Counted from the stretch's first letter, positions 54,465 through 62,799 are shown. The stretch is 64,000 bases of DNA from Dehalococcoidia bacterium (GCA_035310145.1 DATGEL010000094.1:58794-122793); one strand, 5' to 3'. Program-made: numbers and translations. The notes: generated from the letters alone by a model not told the origin.

Positions 54465-55379
54465 TTAGCGCTTCGGTGTGATCGCGACTTTGCGCGCCTC
54501 GCCCTCGCCGATGCTGATCGTCTCCACGTCCGGGTCTTCGGAGAGCGCCAGGTGCACGATGCGGCGCTCGGCGGGCGGCATCGGCTCCAGCGTCATCGCC
54601 TGGCCGTTCTGGCGCACGCGCTCGGCCACGCGCCGGGCCAGGTCGCCCAGCGCCGTCTCCCGCCGCCGCCGGTAGCCCTCCACGTCGACGCCGAAGAGGC
54701 TGTGCGAGCGCGTCTGGTGATTGACGATCAGGTTGAGCAGGTACTGCAGCGCCGCCAGCGTCTCGCCGCGCCGGCCGATAATCAGCCCCTGCTCCTCGTC
54801 GTCCACGCCGGTCACATCCAGCACGGCCGTGATCATGCCGGCGCCGTCGCCCGGTGTCACCGGCTCGCGCGCTGCCACCTCGGCATCGACGTCCATCAGC
54901 GAGAGCAGCGTCTCCAGCGCATCTACCGCCGATTCGATGATCAGGTCGGCATCGAGTGCGAGCGCCTGCCGCGGCGTGTCCGCGCCCTGTTTGACAAATG
55001 CATCGTCAAGCGGCGCCTCGGGCGCATCGCCTGCCGGTGCAGACGCGGCTTTCGCCGTCGCGCGCGGCGTGCGCCGTGGACGTGCCGGTGGGGAGGCCGG
55101 CGCCTCCGGCTCTTCTTCCGGGAAAGGGGCGGCCGGCGGGGCGGCAGGTTGCCGCGGCGCCTGCGCTTGCGGTTTCGCCGGCGCGGCGATGCGGACGCGC
55201 GCCGGCTGGGCGCCGACGCCAAGAATGCCGGGGCGGCCCTCGCTCAGCACCTCGATCTCGGCCTGCTCGCGGTCGATGCCCAGATCGGCGAGACCGCGGC
55301 GGATCGCTTCCTCCACGTTACGGCCGCTTGCTTCGATCGCGCCCTGCCCCCGTTCCGTCGGGTCAGGTGTCTCTGCCAT
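54465..55379 (-). CDS. khpB: RNA-binding protein KhpB (Jag)
   Basis: A 304-residue protein with three domains: a Jag-N region at the N-terminus (AIEASGRNVEEAIRRGLADL with GILGVGAQPARVRI), an Ala/Pro-rich linker (about residues 65-125), a KH-II domain with LIIGRRGETLAALQYLLNLI and an R3H domain (ETALGDLARRVAERVRQNGQ, MPPAERRIVHLALSEDPDVE). It binds RNA, often with KhpA, and influences cell division and envelope synthesis. The yidC gene overlaps it by 17 bases, the usual yidC-jag linkage. Confidence 0.91.
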   Translation of the reverse strand: MAETPDPTERGQGAIEASGRNVEEAIRRGLADLGIDREQAEIEVLSEGRPGILGVGAQPARVRIAAPAKPQAQAPRQPAAPPAAPFPEEEPEAPASPPARPRRTPRATAKAASAPAGDAPEAPLDDAFVKQGADTPRQALALDADLIIESAVDALETLLSLMDVDAEVAAREPVTPGDGAGMITAVLDVTGVDDEEQGLIIGRRGETLAALQYLLNLIVNHQTRSHSLFGVDVEGYRRRRETALGDLARRVAERVRQNGQAMTLEPMPPAERRIVHLALSEDPDVETISIGEGEARKVAITPKR

Positions 55380-56487
55380 CTTCGGACCTCGTTTCTGCCC
55401 CCCCGTTGCGGGCCGCCGGGTCGCTGTCCAGCCGGCCGGTGCGGCGCGGCGCGGGCGCCGGGCGCGTCACAGGGGGCGCTTTCGGTTGCAGTTTGGGCGG
55501 CACGCCGCCGCGGCGGCGTGCCTGACCAGCGCGGCCGTTCTGACCGTTGCGCTGTGCGTTGCTCCGCGGTTCGTCCAGGGCGCCGGCGAGCAGGTCGGTG
55601 GGATCGCCGCCGTCACGGTCCGTGCTCGTCTCGCGCTGCGTGCGGCGGGGCTGCGGGCGGTTGCCGGCGGGGCGCCGGTTGCGCGGCTGCGGCGAGGGCA
55701 GCAGCAGGTTCTTGATGCCGCTGAGGCTGAAGCTCTCCAGTCCCAGCATCTCGGAGACGGGCTTGTTATACCACTCGAAGACGTGGTAGTTCAGCGCGAT
55801 GCCGGCGAGGTTCGTCACCACCCAGTAGATCGCCAGGCCGCTGGGCACGGAGATCGAGAACCAGGCGAAGAGCAGCGGCATGAACCAGAGCATCAACTGG
55901 TTGGTCTGCGCCGTCTGCGAGTTGGCCGTCATCGTCTGCGCGGTCATGGTCAGCTTCTGCTGCACCCACATCGTGACGAAGACGAGCACCGGCATGATGA
56001 ACGTTTTGTCGCCGGTGGCCAGGTTCAGCCAGAGGAAGTGGCTGGTGAGCGGCACGGCGTGCTGGATGAAGCCCCAGGGATAGAGCGTGTGCGAGAGCGT
56101 GATCAGGCTCTCCGGCGTGCTGCCCAGCGTGGTCTTGATCACGTCGTACAGCGCGATCCAGATCGGGAACTGGATCAGCGTCGGCACCAGGCAGCCGGCG
56201 GGGTTCACGCCCTCCTCTTTGTAGAGCCGCATCGTCTCTTCGGAGCGGCGCTTGGGGTCGCTGTACTTCTTCTGGATCTCCTGCAGCTTCGGCTGCAGCG
56301 TCTGCATCTTCTTCGAGCTCTGGATCTGCTTCATCGTCAGCGGCAGCGTGACGGCGCGCAGCAGCAGCGTGAAGGCGATGATCGCCAGGCCGTAGCTGCC
56401 GAAAAACAGGCGGTCCAGCACCACGATCAGGTTCGTGGAGGGCGTGATCAGGATCTGGTTCCAGACGAAGCTGATCACTTCGAGCAC
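55363..56487 (-). CDS. yidC: membrane protein insertase YidC
   Basis: A 374-residue YidC/Oxa1 insertase without the large periplasmic domain of Gram-negative YidC. Five spans can be placed: TNLIVVLDRLFFGSYGLAII/AFTLLLRAVTLPLT, PAGCLVPTLIQFPIWIALYD, FIMPVLVFVTMWVQQKL, LMLWFMPLLFAWFSISVPSG and LAIYWVVTNLAGIALNYHVF. The Arg in LLLRAVTLP is the conserved groove residue. A long basic, disordered C-terminal tail (RNRRPAGNRPQPRRTQRE) may contact ribosomes. No lipoprotein signal precedes the first span. Confidence 0.93.
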   Translation of the reverse strand: MLEVISFVWNQILITPSTNLIVVLDRLFFGSYGLAIIAFTLLLRAVTLPLTMKQIQSSKKMQTLQPKLQEIQKKYSDPKRRSEETMRLYKEEGVNPAGCLVPTLIQFPIWIALYDVIKTTLGSTPESLITLSHTLYPWGFIQHAVPLTSHFLWLNLATGDKTFIMPVLVFVTMWVQQKLTMTAQTMTANSQTAQTNQLMLWFMPLLFAWFSISVPSGLAIYWVVTNLAGIALNYHVFEWYNKPVSEMLGLESFSLSGIKNLLLPSPQPRNRRPAGNRPQPRRTQRETSTDRDGGDPTDLLAGALDEPRSNAQRNGQNGRAGQARRRGGVPPKLQPKAPPVTRPAPAPRRTGRLDSDPAARNGGAETRSEDGRDT

Positions 56488-56548
56488 GGACGTCCTACTT
56501 TCTCAGGTTGCTGCGTGCGCCCGGTCTGCGCCGTACCCATGCGCCCGC

Positions 56549-57682
56549 TCACGGCCTCACCACGTCCGTGGCCGTGCCGGCGAGCGGGTCGATGCTGACC
56601 AGCCGCGTGCCGTTCGTGCCGCCGTCGGTCTGCACCAGCACGCTGCCGTCGCTTTGCGCCACCAGATCGCCGAGCGCGTGCGAGGCCAACTCGAGCGGCC
56701 TCGCCCACTTCGGCGCGCCGCTGGCCGGGTCGTAGCCTTCGACGCGCCCGTTGCGGTCGGCCACGACCAGCACGCCTTGCGCCAGCGCCGGGCGGCCGCG
56801 AATCGAGGTGCCCAGCTTCTGCTGCCATTGTACTTTGCCGTCCGCGGCGCTCACGCCGTAGACCGTGCCCGCCAGGCTGCCGGTGTAGACCATGCCGTTC
56901 TGCACCAGCGGGTGGCCCCAGAGCCAGTTATCGGCACCGGGGCTGCTCTGCCAGAGTTTGCGGCCGTTCTGCTGCGTGTCCAGGGCGTAGAGATGCTTGT
57001 CGAAGGCGCCGAAGTAGAGGTGGCCGCCGTCCAGCGAGGGCGTCGAGGTGATGGCGCCGCCGGAGTCGCCGTTCTTCCAGATCTCGGCGCCGTTCTCTGC
57101 GCGGATCGCGTAGACGTGCCGGTCCATCGAGGTGACGTAGATCACGCCGTTGTCGATCACCGGCGCCGACCAGATGCGGTCGCCCGCCTTGAAGGGCTTG
57201 TTCCAGGCGAGCGAGCCGTCGGCCACTTTGATTGCGTAGAGCTGGCCGGCGGAGTTGCCCACGTAGGCGACGCCGTTGTCGATCGCCACGTTGCCGACGA
57301 TCGACTCGCCCGTATCGACCGGCTTCGGCCAGATCGGCGTGCCGTCGGCGAGCTTCAGCGCGTAGACCTTGCCGTTGTAGGCGCCGACGATCACCGTCTC
57401 GCCCGAGACGGCCGGCGTGCCGTAGATGCCGTTGAGCTTGGTCTGGCGGTACGCGACCGGCAGGTTGGTGTCGGCGGCGGGGGGAAACTCCCAGGTGATC
57501 GCCTTCGTCGTCTTGTCCACCAGCTCCAGCTTGCCGTGGTGCAGGCTGGTGAGGTAGCCCGCATCAGTGACGACCGGCGCGGCCCAGCCCTGCGGCTGCG
57601 CGAGGCTGGTGCAGCCGATCGCCAGCAGGCCGAGGAAGACGGCGGGCGCGATCAGGAGCAGCGAGCGGCGAAGGGGGAGCAT
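56549..57682 (-). CDS. PQQ-like beta-propeller lipoprotein
   Basis: A 377-residue exported lipoprotein. The signal APAVFLGLLAIGC has lipobox LAIGC, with a serine-rich start. Seven or eight blades follow in PQQ/BamB style: NGIYGTPAVSGETVIVGAYN, GKVYALKLADGTPIWPKP, NGVAYVGNSAGQLYAIKVAD, NGVIYVTSMDRHVYAIRAEN, HLYFGAFDKHLYALDTQQNG, NGMVYTGSLAGTVYGVSAAD. BamB in Gram-negatives assists outer-membrane assembly, but this lineage may lack that machinery. Its place between yidD and yidC suggests a link to membrane protein insertion; function unknown. Confidence 0.86.
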   Translation of the reverse strand: MLPLRRSLLLIAPAVFLGLLAIGCTSLAQPQGWAAPVVTDAGYLTSLHHGKLELVDKTTKAITWEFPPAADTNLPVAYRQTKLNGIYGTPAVSGETVIVGAYNGKVYALKLADGTPIWPKPVDTGESIVGNVAIDNGVAYVGNSAGQLYAIKVADGSLAWNKPFKAGDRIWSAPVIDNGVIYVTSMDRHVYAIRAENGAEIWKNGDSGGAITSTPSLDGGHLYFGAFDKHLYALDTQQNGRKLWQSSPGADNWLWGHPLVQNGMVYTGSLAGTVYGVSAADGKVQWQQKLGTSIRGRPALAQGVLVVADRNGRVEGYDPASGAPKWARPLELASHALGDLVAQSDGSVLVQTDGGTNGTRLVSIDPLAGTATDVVRP

Positions 57683-57760
57683 CGACCATCCGTTTCTACT
57701 GCGGGGGCGCACCGCCGCCGGCCCTGTGCTGACTATTATCGAGTATCGCTGCGTGATCGC

Positions 57761-58009
57761 TCACGACGCGTGCTTCACGCCGTCGCCGCCGGCCGCGGGG
57801 CCGGGCACCGGATCGTAGCCGCCAGGCCGCCAGGGCACGCAGCGCCCGAGCCGTCGCGCCGCCAGCCAGCCTCCATGCAGGGCGCCGTAGCGCTCGATCG
57901 CCTCGTAGGCGTAGCGCGAGCAGCTCGGCTCGAAGCGGCAGGCCGTGCCCAGCCCCGGCGAGACGCGCCGCTGGTAGAACCGAATCGTCGCGAGCAGCAG
58001 AGGCTTCAT
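57761..58009 (-). CDS. yidD: membrane protein insertion efficiency factor YidD
   Basis: An 82-residue YidD. The family core is intact: [40 protein letters not shown] and [18 protein letters not shown], with three conserved Cys and the GGYDPVP motif. It helps membrane-protein insertion in partnership with YidC, in the usual order rpmH-rnpA-yidD-yidC, here interrupted by the propeller lipoprotein. Confidence 0.94.
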   Translation of the reverse strand: MKPLLLATIRFYQRRVSPGLGTACRFEPSCSRYAYEAIERYGALHGGWLAARRLGRCVPWRPGGYDPVPGPAAGGDGVKHAS

Positions 58010-58103
58010 GACTGATCGCGCCCATCAAGCCGTGCGCCGGCCATGCTTCAGCGCCGCAACCGTCGCGGCGATCTATCTCTCAGTGTACAGTAGCGCCCGC
58101 TGT

Positions 58104-58526
58104 TCACGGCTGCGGGCCTTCGCCGGCCGGGCGGCGCTCGCCGGATTGAGCGATTGGCGGGGACTGCGCCGCGGGTGCGGTCTCCACCTCGCTCTCATCC
58201 AGCAGCAGCCGCGCCCGCTGCAGCAAGGCGCAGAGCTCGGCACGCAGCGCCCGGTAATCGCGGGCGGCAGCGGCTGGGCGGGCGCTGATCACGAGGTCGC
58301 GGCCCGGCGCCAGCGGCAGCGAGGCCACGATCGCGCGCAGCCGGCGCTTGATGCGGTTGCGCACCACGGCGCCGCCGACGCGCTTGCCCACGGCGAAGCC
58401 GACGCGCGAAAGCGAGGCACCGGTGTGCAGGCTGCGCAGCGCCAGCGCCGGGCCGCTCACGCCGCGGCCGCGACGGTGCACGGCGGTGAAGTCGGCGGCT
58501 CGCCGCAGCCGCTGCTCGCGCTTCAT
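58104..58526 (-). CDS. rnpA: ribonuclease P protein component
   Basis: A 140-residue RnpA, protein subunit of RNase P for tRNA 5' maturation. The RNR motif region is RVGFAVGKRVGGAVVRNRIKR, preceded by LRRAADFTAVHRRGRGVSGP and followed by LPLAPGRDLVISARPAAAA. The C-terminal 30 residues (TAPAAQSPPIAQSGERRPAG) are an extra disordered tail. The start ATG at 58526 directly borders heptad array 7. rpmH lies 59 bases upstream. Confidence 0.92.
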   Translation of the reverse strand: MKREQRLRRAADFTAVHRRGRGVSGPALALRSLHTGASLSRVGFAVGKRVGGAVVRNRIKRRLRAIVASLPLAPGRDLVISARPAAAARDYRALRAELCALLQRARLLLDESEVETAPAAQSPPIAQSGERRPAGEGPQP

Positions 58527-58582
58527 TGCTCGCTGCTCGCTGTCCGCTGCTCGCTGCCCGCTGCCCGCCGCTTGCCCGCGTC
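58527..58582. repeat. heptanucleotide array 7 between rpmH and rnpA
   Basis: Eight 7-mers: tgctcgc, tgctcgc, tgtccgc, tgctcgc, tgcccgc, tgcccgc, cgcttgc, ccgcgtc. The array fills the whole gap between the rpmH stop and the rnpA start codon, so rnpA must be translated with a leader made of repeat. Confidence 0.8.
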
Positions 58583-58585
58583 CGG

Positions 58586-58726
58586 CTAGACGACGGTGAG
58601 CCGCCGGCGTCCCTGCAGCCGCCGCCGCTTGAGCACGTTGCGGCCGTTGCGCGTGCTCATGCGCTTCATGAAGCCGTGTTCCCGCTTGCGCGGAATGCGT
58701 TTGGGTTGATAGGTACGCTTGGGCAC
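58586..58726 (-). CDS. rpmH: 50S ribosomal protein L34
   Basis: A 46-residue protein starting from [41 protein letters not shown] and GRRRLTVV, the highly conserved L34 pattern (KRTYQP-x-(4)-R-x-(3)-HGF-x-RM-x-T-x-(2)-GR-x-VL-x-RRR). GAGGCA just before the GTG is a modest ribosome-binding site. L34 joins the large ribosomal subunit. It begins the origin-type cluster with rnpA, yidD and yidC; dnaA, often next to it, is not adjacent here. Confidence 0.95.
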   Translation of the reverse strand: MPKRTYQPKRIPRKREHGFMKRMSTRNGRNVLKRRRLQGRRRLTVV

Positions 58727-58798
58727 TGCCTCAGTCTCCATTCCCGCTGGGTGTCCGCTCGAACGGCGTTCGTTGCGCCGCTGCCGGGACAGCAGAAG

Positions 58799-58839
58799 GC
58801 CCCGCAGACGCTCATGCCCGGCGGCGGCGCCTGCGGGGC
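58799..58839. other. hairpin upstream of rpmH
   Basis: GCCCCGCAG ... CTGCGGGGC, a nine-base perfect stem around 23 bases, 73 bases before rpmH on its 5' side. It could be part of the rpmH leader or a terminator for transcription entering from the kinase gene. Confidence 0.45.
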
Positions 58840-58861
58840 GGCTGCAAGCTATGGTAGCCGA

Positions 58862-59017
58862 GGGGGCAGGGGGTAGGGAATAGGGACGAGGGAAGAGGAT
58901 GAAGGAAAGAGGAAATGGGGGTTCCGCGGCCCCGTTCCTCGTTTCTCGTTCCTATGTTCTATTTCCTGTACTCTGTTTCCTCGTTCCTCGTTCCTCAAAC
59001 CCTATCCCCTGTCCCCC
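58862..59017. repeat. heptanucleotide foldback array 8
   Basis: Left arm of eight units: gggggca, gggggta, gggaata, gggacga, gggaaga, ggatgaa, ggaaaga, ggaaatg. A centre hairpin GGGGTTCCGCGGCCCC (58918-58933). Right arm of twelve units: gttcctc, gtttctc, gttccta, tgttcta, tttcctg, tactctg, tttcctc, gttcctc, gttcctc, aaaccct, atcccct, gtccccc. The right arm runs over the stop codon of the kinase gene (59002-59004). It is the longest array in the window. Confidence 0.8.
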
Positions 59018-59529
59018 GCTCGCCGCAGCCAGAGATCGGCGAGTTGTGCGTCGACTTCGCCCGTGTCCTGCACGTTCTCGATCGTCTCGAGCGCGAGGTC
59101 CGGCGCCGGCTCCTGCCAGTGCGCGGCGATGTAGGCGTCGGCCTCGCGCACGCCGATCTCGACCACGTTGCCGGCGCGGTTGGCGAGGCGCTGCTCCCAG
59201 AGCGTGCGCTCGGTGCGCACGAGTACCAGCACGGCCGCACCCGGCGCAAACTGCGCCAGGGCGAAGCGCCGCGCCGCGTTGTTGGGCAGGCCGTCGGCCA
59301 GCGCCACATGCGGGCGGCAGGCGGGGTCGGCGCGCACGTGGGCGCCGTAGCGCGCGATGTTGGCCAAACGCATCGCCTGCGTGTAGCGGCCATGCTGCAC
59401 AGCCGCGATCTCCTCGGGCAGCATGAAGCCGTCCGTGTCGAGCGCGGCGATGCCGTGCAGCTCGCCGAAGCGCCGGCAGAGCGTCGTCTTGCCGGCGCCG
59501 GGGTGGCCGAAGAAGAGGAAGACGGTCAC
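59002..59529 (-). CDS. P-loop nucleotide kinase-like protein
   Basis: A 175-residue protein with Walker A GHPGAGKTTLCRRFGELHG and a lid-like later region (LVRTERTLWEQRLANRAGNV); a nucleoside/adenylate-kinase-like fold (AAA_33 group) is likely. GALDTDGFMLPEEIAAVQHG-like segment follows with an acidic substrate-side residue. GTG 59529 with GGAGGG six bases upstream is taken as start. The final residues are encoded by a heptad array. Substrate unknown; phosphorylation of a small molecule or an antibiotic-like compound is possible. Confidence 0.78.
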   Translation of the reverse strand: MTVFLFFGHPGAGKTTLCRRFGELHGIAALDTDGFMLPEEIAAVQHGRYTQAMRLANIARYGAHVRADPACRPHVALADGLPNNAARRFALAQFAPGAAVLVLVRTERTLWEQRLANRAGNVVEIGVREADAYIAAHWQEPAPDLALETIENVQDTGEVDAQLADLWLRRAGDRG

Positions 59530-59833
59530 GCGCGCCCTCCGTGCAGGTTTCGTGCAGGCGCCCGGCCGCGGCGCTGCGCCAGCGAGCGTAGCACAGCGCG
59601 ATACAGCTGCAGATCGCAAACCGGCCCCTGCCCAGGGTCTCTTCGTTCGCCAGCGCCCTGATACGCCGGCGCGCGGCCGCTCGCGCACGCGACGGTCCGT
59701 TCACGAATGGCCCCGACCGATCCACCGTGGGCTGTCTGCGGACGGCGGCGGCTGGCGACGGCCGCCGCGGCCCGAACAATGAGAAGACCCTCGACTCCGC
59801 CGTCGTGGCGGTAGGGAGGCGGCGCGTGAGCCG
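59530..59833. other. spacer without a recognisable gene
   Basis: These 304 bases lie between the minus-strand MFS gene (ending at 59834) and the kinase gene start. I see no recognisable gene, RNA or repeat; promoters for the kinase gene should be in the first 100 bases but no convincing hexamers were found. Confidence 0.4.
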
Positions 59834-61129
59834 CTACGCCGCCGGCGAGGCGACACGCTCCGCGGTCGGCGCCGCGGCCAGTGGCTCGGCGGGCAGGATG
59901 CGCAGCGCCGGCAGCGGCGAGAGCCAGAGCCAGAGCACGGCCAGCAGCCCGCCGCCCGCGCCGATCGCCAGCGTGGCCCGCAGCCCGAAGGCCGTGCCCA
60001 GCCAGCCCGCCAGCAGCGCCCCGAACGGGCGCACGCCCCAGGTGATGAAACGGCCGCTGGCGCCCGTGCGGCCCAGCATCCGCTCCGGCGTCAGCGCCTG
60101 GCGCAGGCTCACCTGGTTGATGTCCAAATTGACCACGGCGAAGCCCGTCAGCAGCTCGCCCGCCAGCAGCACGGCCACCGCGAGCGGCCGCGGACCGCCG
60201 GCCAGCGGATAGCAGAGGCAGGCGAGTGCCGTGATCGTGCCGCCCCAGGCCGTTGCCTTGCCCACGCCGATGCGCCGGGCGATGCGGCCGGCCAGCAGCG
60301 CCCCGCCCAGCGCTCCGACCGCGCCCGTGGCCAGGATCAGGCCCAGCAGCGCCGGGCCAATGCCCAGCTCGTTCGTGGCGTACAGCACCAGCACGGTGAA
60401 GATCACCGTGTGCCAGAAGTTCAGCGTGCTGGTGAAGCAGGCGGTGGCGCGCAGCAGCGGATTGCCCAGCACGAAGCGCAGCCCGGCGCCGATCTCGCGC
60501 CAGACGGACGCGCCGCCCTCGCGTCGCACGGCCGCCGGCTCGACGCCGCGCAGGCCGAAGCCCAGGCTGAGCGCGGAGAAGACGAACGAGCCGGCGTCGG
60601 CCACGATCGCGAACGGCGCCGTGACGAGCTGAATCAGCACGCCGGCCAGCCCCGGCCCGCCCACCTGCGCCGCCGAGAAGCTGGCGGTCAGCTTGCCGTT
60701 GGCCTCCAGCAGCCGCTCGCGCCCCGCCAGCGCCGGCAGCAGCGAGGACGAGGCGACCGTGTAAAAGACCGACAGCGTCTCCGTCAGCAACGCCACGCCG
60801 TAGAGCTGGCCCAGGCTGAGGGCGCCGAGCGCGGCCGTCGCGGGCACCGAGAGCAGCAGCGCGGCACGCCCCGCGTCGGCGGCGACCATGATTGGCCGGC
60901 GGCGGCGGCGATCGACGAACACGCCGGCGAACAGGGAGACGAACAGGTGCGGTGCGGCGCCGGCGGCGGTGAGCAGGCCCATCTGCGCCGCCGAGGCATG
61001 CAGCGCCAGCACCGCCGTGAGCGGCAGCGCCAGCAGCGTCACCTGTGAGCCGACCATCGAGACGCTGTAGGCCGCCCATAAGGTGCGGAACCGCCGCTGC
61101 CTCCAGAGACTGCCGGTGGCGATGCGCAT
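59834..61129 (-). CDS. MFS efflux transporter (EntS/DHA3-like)
   Basis: A 431-residue transporter with twelve spans: it opens RQRRFRTLWAAYSVSMVGSQ and has VTLLALPLTAVLALHASAAQ, the loop FAGVFVDRRRRRPIMVAADA and LLAGRIARRIGVGKATAWGG. The DHA3/EntS-like group exports siderophores, macrolides and related compounds. A polar C-terminal tail follows the last span. ATG 61129 has GAGGAG upstream; a longer frame adds an unrelated N-terminus. Expression is probably controlled by an operator overlapping its promoter at 61170-61203. Confidence 0.86.
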   Translation of the reverse strand: MRIATGSLWRQRRFRTLWAAYSVSMVGSQVTLLALPLTAVLALHASAAQMGLLTAAGAAPHLFVSLFAGVFVDRRRRRPIMVAADAGRAALLLSVPATAALGALSLGQLYGVALLTETLSVFYTVASSSLLPALAGRERLLEANGKLTASFSAAQVGGPGLAGVLIQLVTAPFAIVADAGSFVFSALSLGFGLRGVEPAAVRREGGASVWREIGAGLRFVLGNPLLRATACFTSTLNFWHTVIFTVLVLYATNELGIGPALLGLILATGAVGALGGALLAGRIARRIGVGKATAWGGTITALACLCYPLAGGPRPLAVAVLLAGELLTGFAVVNLDINQVSLRQALTPERMLGRTGASGRFITWGVRPFGALLAGWLGTAFGLRATLAIGAGGGLLAVLWLWLSPLPALRILPAEPLAAAPTAERVASPAA

Positions 61130-61169
61130 GGCACGGGCTCCTCGTAGCCGTTGGGGTGCAAATCCCACA

Positions 61170-61203
61170 CGAGTAGTATTTATTACTCGGTCACGGTTGT
61201 CAA
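61170..61203 (-). promoter_or_regulatory. promoter with palindromic operator for the MFS gene
   Basis: On the minus strand TTGACA (61203-61198) is followed after 17 bases by AATACT (61180-61175). The palindrome CGAGTAGTATTTATTACTCG (61170-61189, arms CGAGTA/TACTCG) covers the spacer end and the -10, as expected for a repressor (MarR, TetR or ArsR type) that induces the exporter on drug binding. Also a stretch of low GC in a high-GC context. Confidence 0.65.
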
Positions 61204-61438
61204 CCTGAGCACGGCGGAGCATGCGGCCGCATGGCGTGACCGCAACGGTTAGCAACCTTTTCTCCCCGGCGCCGCACGAATCTCTCCCGGCCGCACGTTT
61301 ATATCCACAAGGCGCGGGCGACGAACTGCCGATCCGAACAGGTCGCCTGCGCATGGCGCGGCGGCGCCCGATCCTGGCCTGCCGGCGGGCCGGCTCAAGC
61401 GCTGGCAGGAGGCGGAGAGACCGGTGGAGGAGGAGTTC

Positions 61439-61954
61439 ATGTTGGAACAGCGGATCGGCGCCCGCTCATGGCCCGCGCATACCTGCCGCATGCCTGCCGA
61501 CATGCTGATGAGCCGCCGGCGGCGGCGTGGCCTCGCACAGGCACACCCGCTGCTCGAAGACGCGCCGGCGATCGACACGAATTCGGGTGTTGCCTGCTGG
61601 AGCGCGCCGAGGCGGACCCTGCTCGCCGATCGTGAGCAGGGACGCGCGCCCGCGCCTCGTAACCAGCGCAACATCCTCACAACCCGCGAGAGCGAGGTGC
61701 TGGGCCTGATCGCCACGGGGCAGACCAACCAGCAGATCGCCCGCGTGCTGGGGCTGAGCGTGCGCACCGTCGAGCGTCACATCGGCAGCATCTACGAAAA
61801 GCTGGAGGTGCGGGGGCCGATCGCCCGCGCTGCCGCCACCGCCTACGCGATCCGCAATGGCATCGCAGGGCCCTCATCCCCCGTGCCTACGCTGCCGGCG
61901 CCGCTGCCGTGGCCGCGGGCAGCAGCAGCGCCGGAATGGTTGGGATCGGGCTAG
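61439..61954 (+). CDS. LuxR-type HTH protein
   Basis: A 171-residue regulator with a C-terminal GerE-type helix-turn-helix: LTTRESEVLGLIATGQTNQQ, IARVLGLSVRTVERHIGSIY, EKLEVRGPIARAAA, complete over about 60 residues. The N-terminal about 75 residues are Arg-rich and not a recognised sensor or receiver domain, so the usual phosphorylation domain is missing; it may respond by abundance or via a partner. ATG 61439 follows GGAGGAG. A proline-rich tail ends the protein. Confidence 0.78.
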   Translation: MLEQRIGARSWPAHTCRMPADMLMSRRRRRGLAQAHPLLEDAPAIDTNSGVACWSAPRRTLLADREQGRAPAPRNQRNILTTRESEVLGLIATGQTNQQIARVLGLSVRTVERHIGSIYEKLEVRGPIARAAATAYAIRNGIAGPSSPVPTLPAPLPWPRAAAAPEWLGSG

Positions 61955-61972
61955 CGCGTTCCGCAGCAGTCG

Positions 61973-62051
61973 CTCACCCCCTCTCCATCTGAAATTGCCT
62001 GAAATTGCGCTCCGCGCGATGGGAGGCCAAGCAGAGGGGCCAGGGGGTGAG
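61973..62051. repeat. palindromic element with long interior
   Basis: CTCACCCCCTCTCCATCTG...GATGGGAGGCCAAGCAGAGGGGCCAGGGGGTGAG: outer arms CTCACCCC and GGGGTGAG, inner GCGCTCCGCGC also seen in the copy at 29157-29220. It lies between the convergent LuxR-type and SIMPL genes and may serve as a terminator. Confidence 0.65.
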
Positions 62052-62061
62052 GCCGCCGCGC

Positions 62062-62799
62062 CTACTGGATCGCGTAGGCGATCGTCACCGTCACGCGCAC
62101 GTCCAGCGTGCCCGGCGCCACCGGCGTGGGCGCGGCCGCGCCGGGCGCGGCCAGCGAGGCGACTGGCGCCAGCGCCCGTGGCTGCGGCGCGCTCTCCTCG
62201 GTGATCGCGATCGGCCGTCCGACGCTGACACCAGCGGCGGCCGCGTACTGGTCCGCCTTCGCCTTCGCATCCTGCACGGCGAGCTGCCGCGCCTGCTGCG
62301 CCAGGGCGGTGGTGTCCTCGATGGTGAAGCTGATGCCGCGCACGATCGTGGCGTTGCCGCCGGCCGCCACGGCGTCGTCGATGACTTTGCCGACGCTGTC
62401 GAGCGCCCGCACCTTGATCTGCACCAGGTTCTCAACCGCGTAGCCGGTGAGCGTCTGGTGGCCGTTGCGGTTGTCGTACTGCGGCTGGATCGAAAACTGC
62501 GCCGTCTGCACGTCGGCGTCGGCCACGCCGTCCGCCTTCGCCGCGGCGATGATCGCCCCGGCCGCGCCGGCCGCCTGCGCACGGGCATCGGCCACGGTGG
62601 CGGCCTGCACGTCGGCGCCGATCTGGAGGATGGCCGTATCCGGCGCGGCGCTGACCACGCCGATGCCCTGCACCGTGATCGCCGGCGTCGCGGGTGTGTC
62701 CGCCCGAGCCGTGCCCCCGCTGCTGCCGGCAAGGGCCGCCGCCCCCAGCACCAGTGCCGCGACGCCGATGCCGGCGCCGCGCATCCGCTGAATCTCCAC
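62062..62799 (-). CDS. secreted SIMPL domain (DUF541) protein
   Basis: A 245-residue exported protein. The signal sequence GIGVAALVLGAAALAGSSGG with cleavage near ARA-DT precedes the SIMPL/DUF541 domain: ITVQGIGVVSAAPDTAILQI, AGAIIAAAKADGVADADVQT, YDNRNGHQTLTGYAVENLVQ, VGKVIDDAVAAGGNATIVRG, DAKAKADQYAAAAGVSVGRP. GTG 62799 has AAGGAGAGAG upstream; ATG 62784 is a further option. The family (periplasmic, stress related, BP26/OMP28) has unclear biochemical function. Confidence 0.88.
   Translation of the reverse strand: MEIQRMRGAGIGVAALVLGAAALAGSSGGTARADTPATPAITVQGIGVVSAAPDTAILQIGADVQAATVADARAQAAGAAGAIIAAAKADGVADADVQTAQFSIQPQYDNRNGHQTLTGYAVENLVQIKVRALDSVGKVIDDAVAAGGNATIVRGISFTIEDTTALAQQARQLAVQDAKAKADQYAAAAGVSVGRPIAITEESAPQPRALAPVASLAAPGAAAPTPVAPGTLDVRVTVTIAYAIQ

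Noticed and set aside
61301..61309. ATATCCACA, near match to a DnaA box
   Set aside because: Single site with one mismatch; no cluster and no AT-rich unwinding region, so no origin call.
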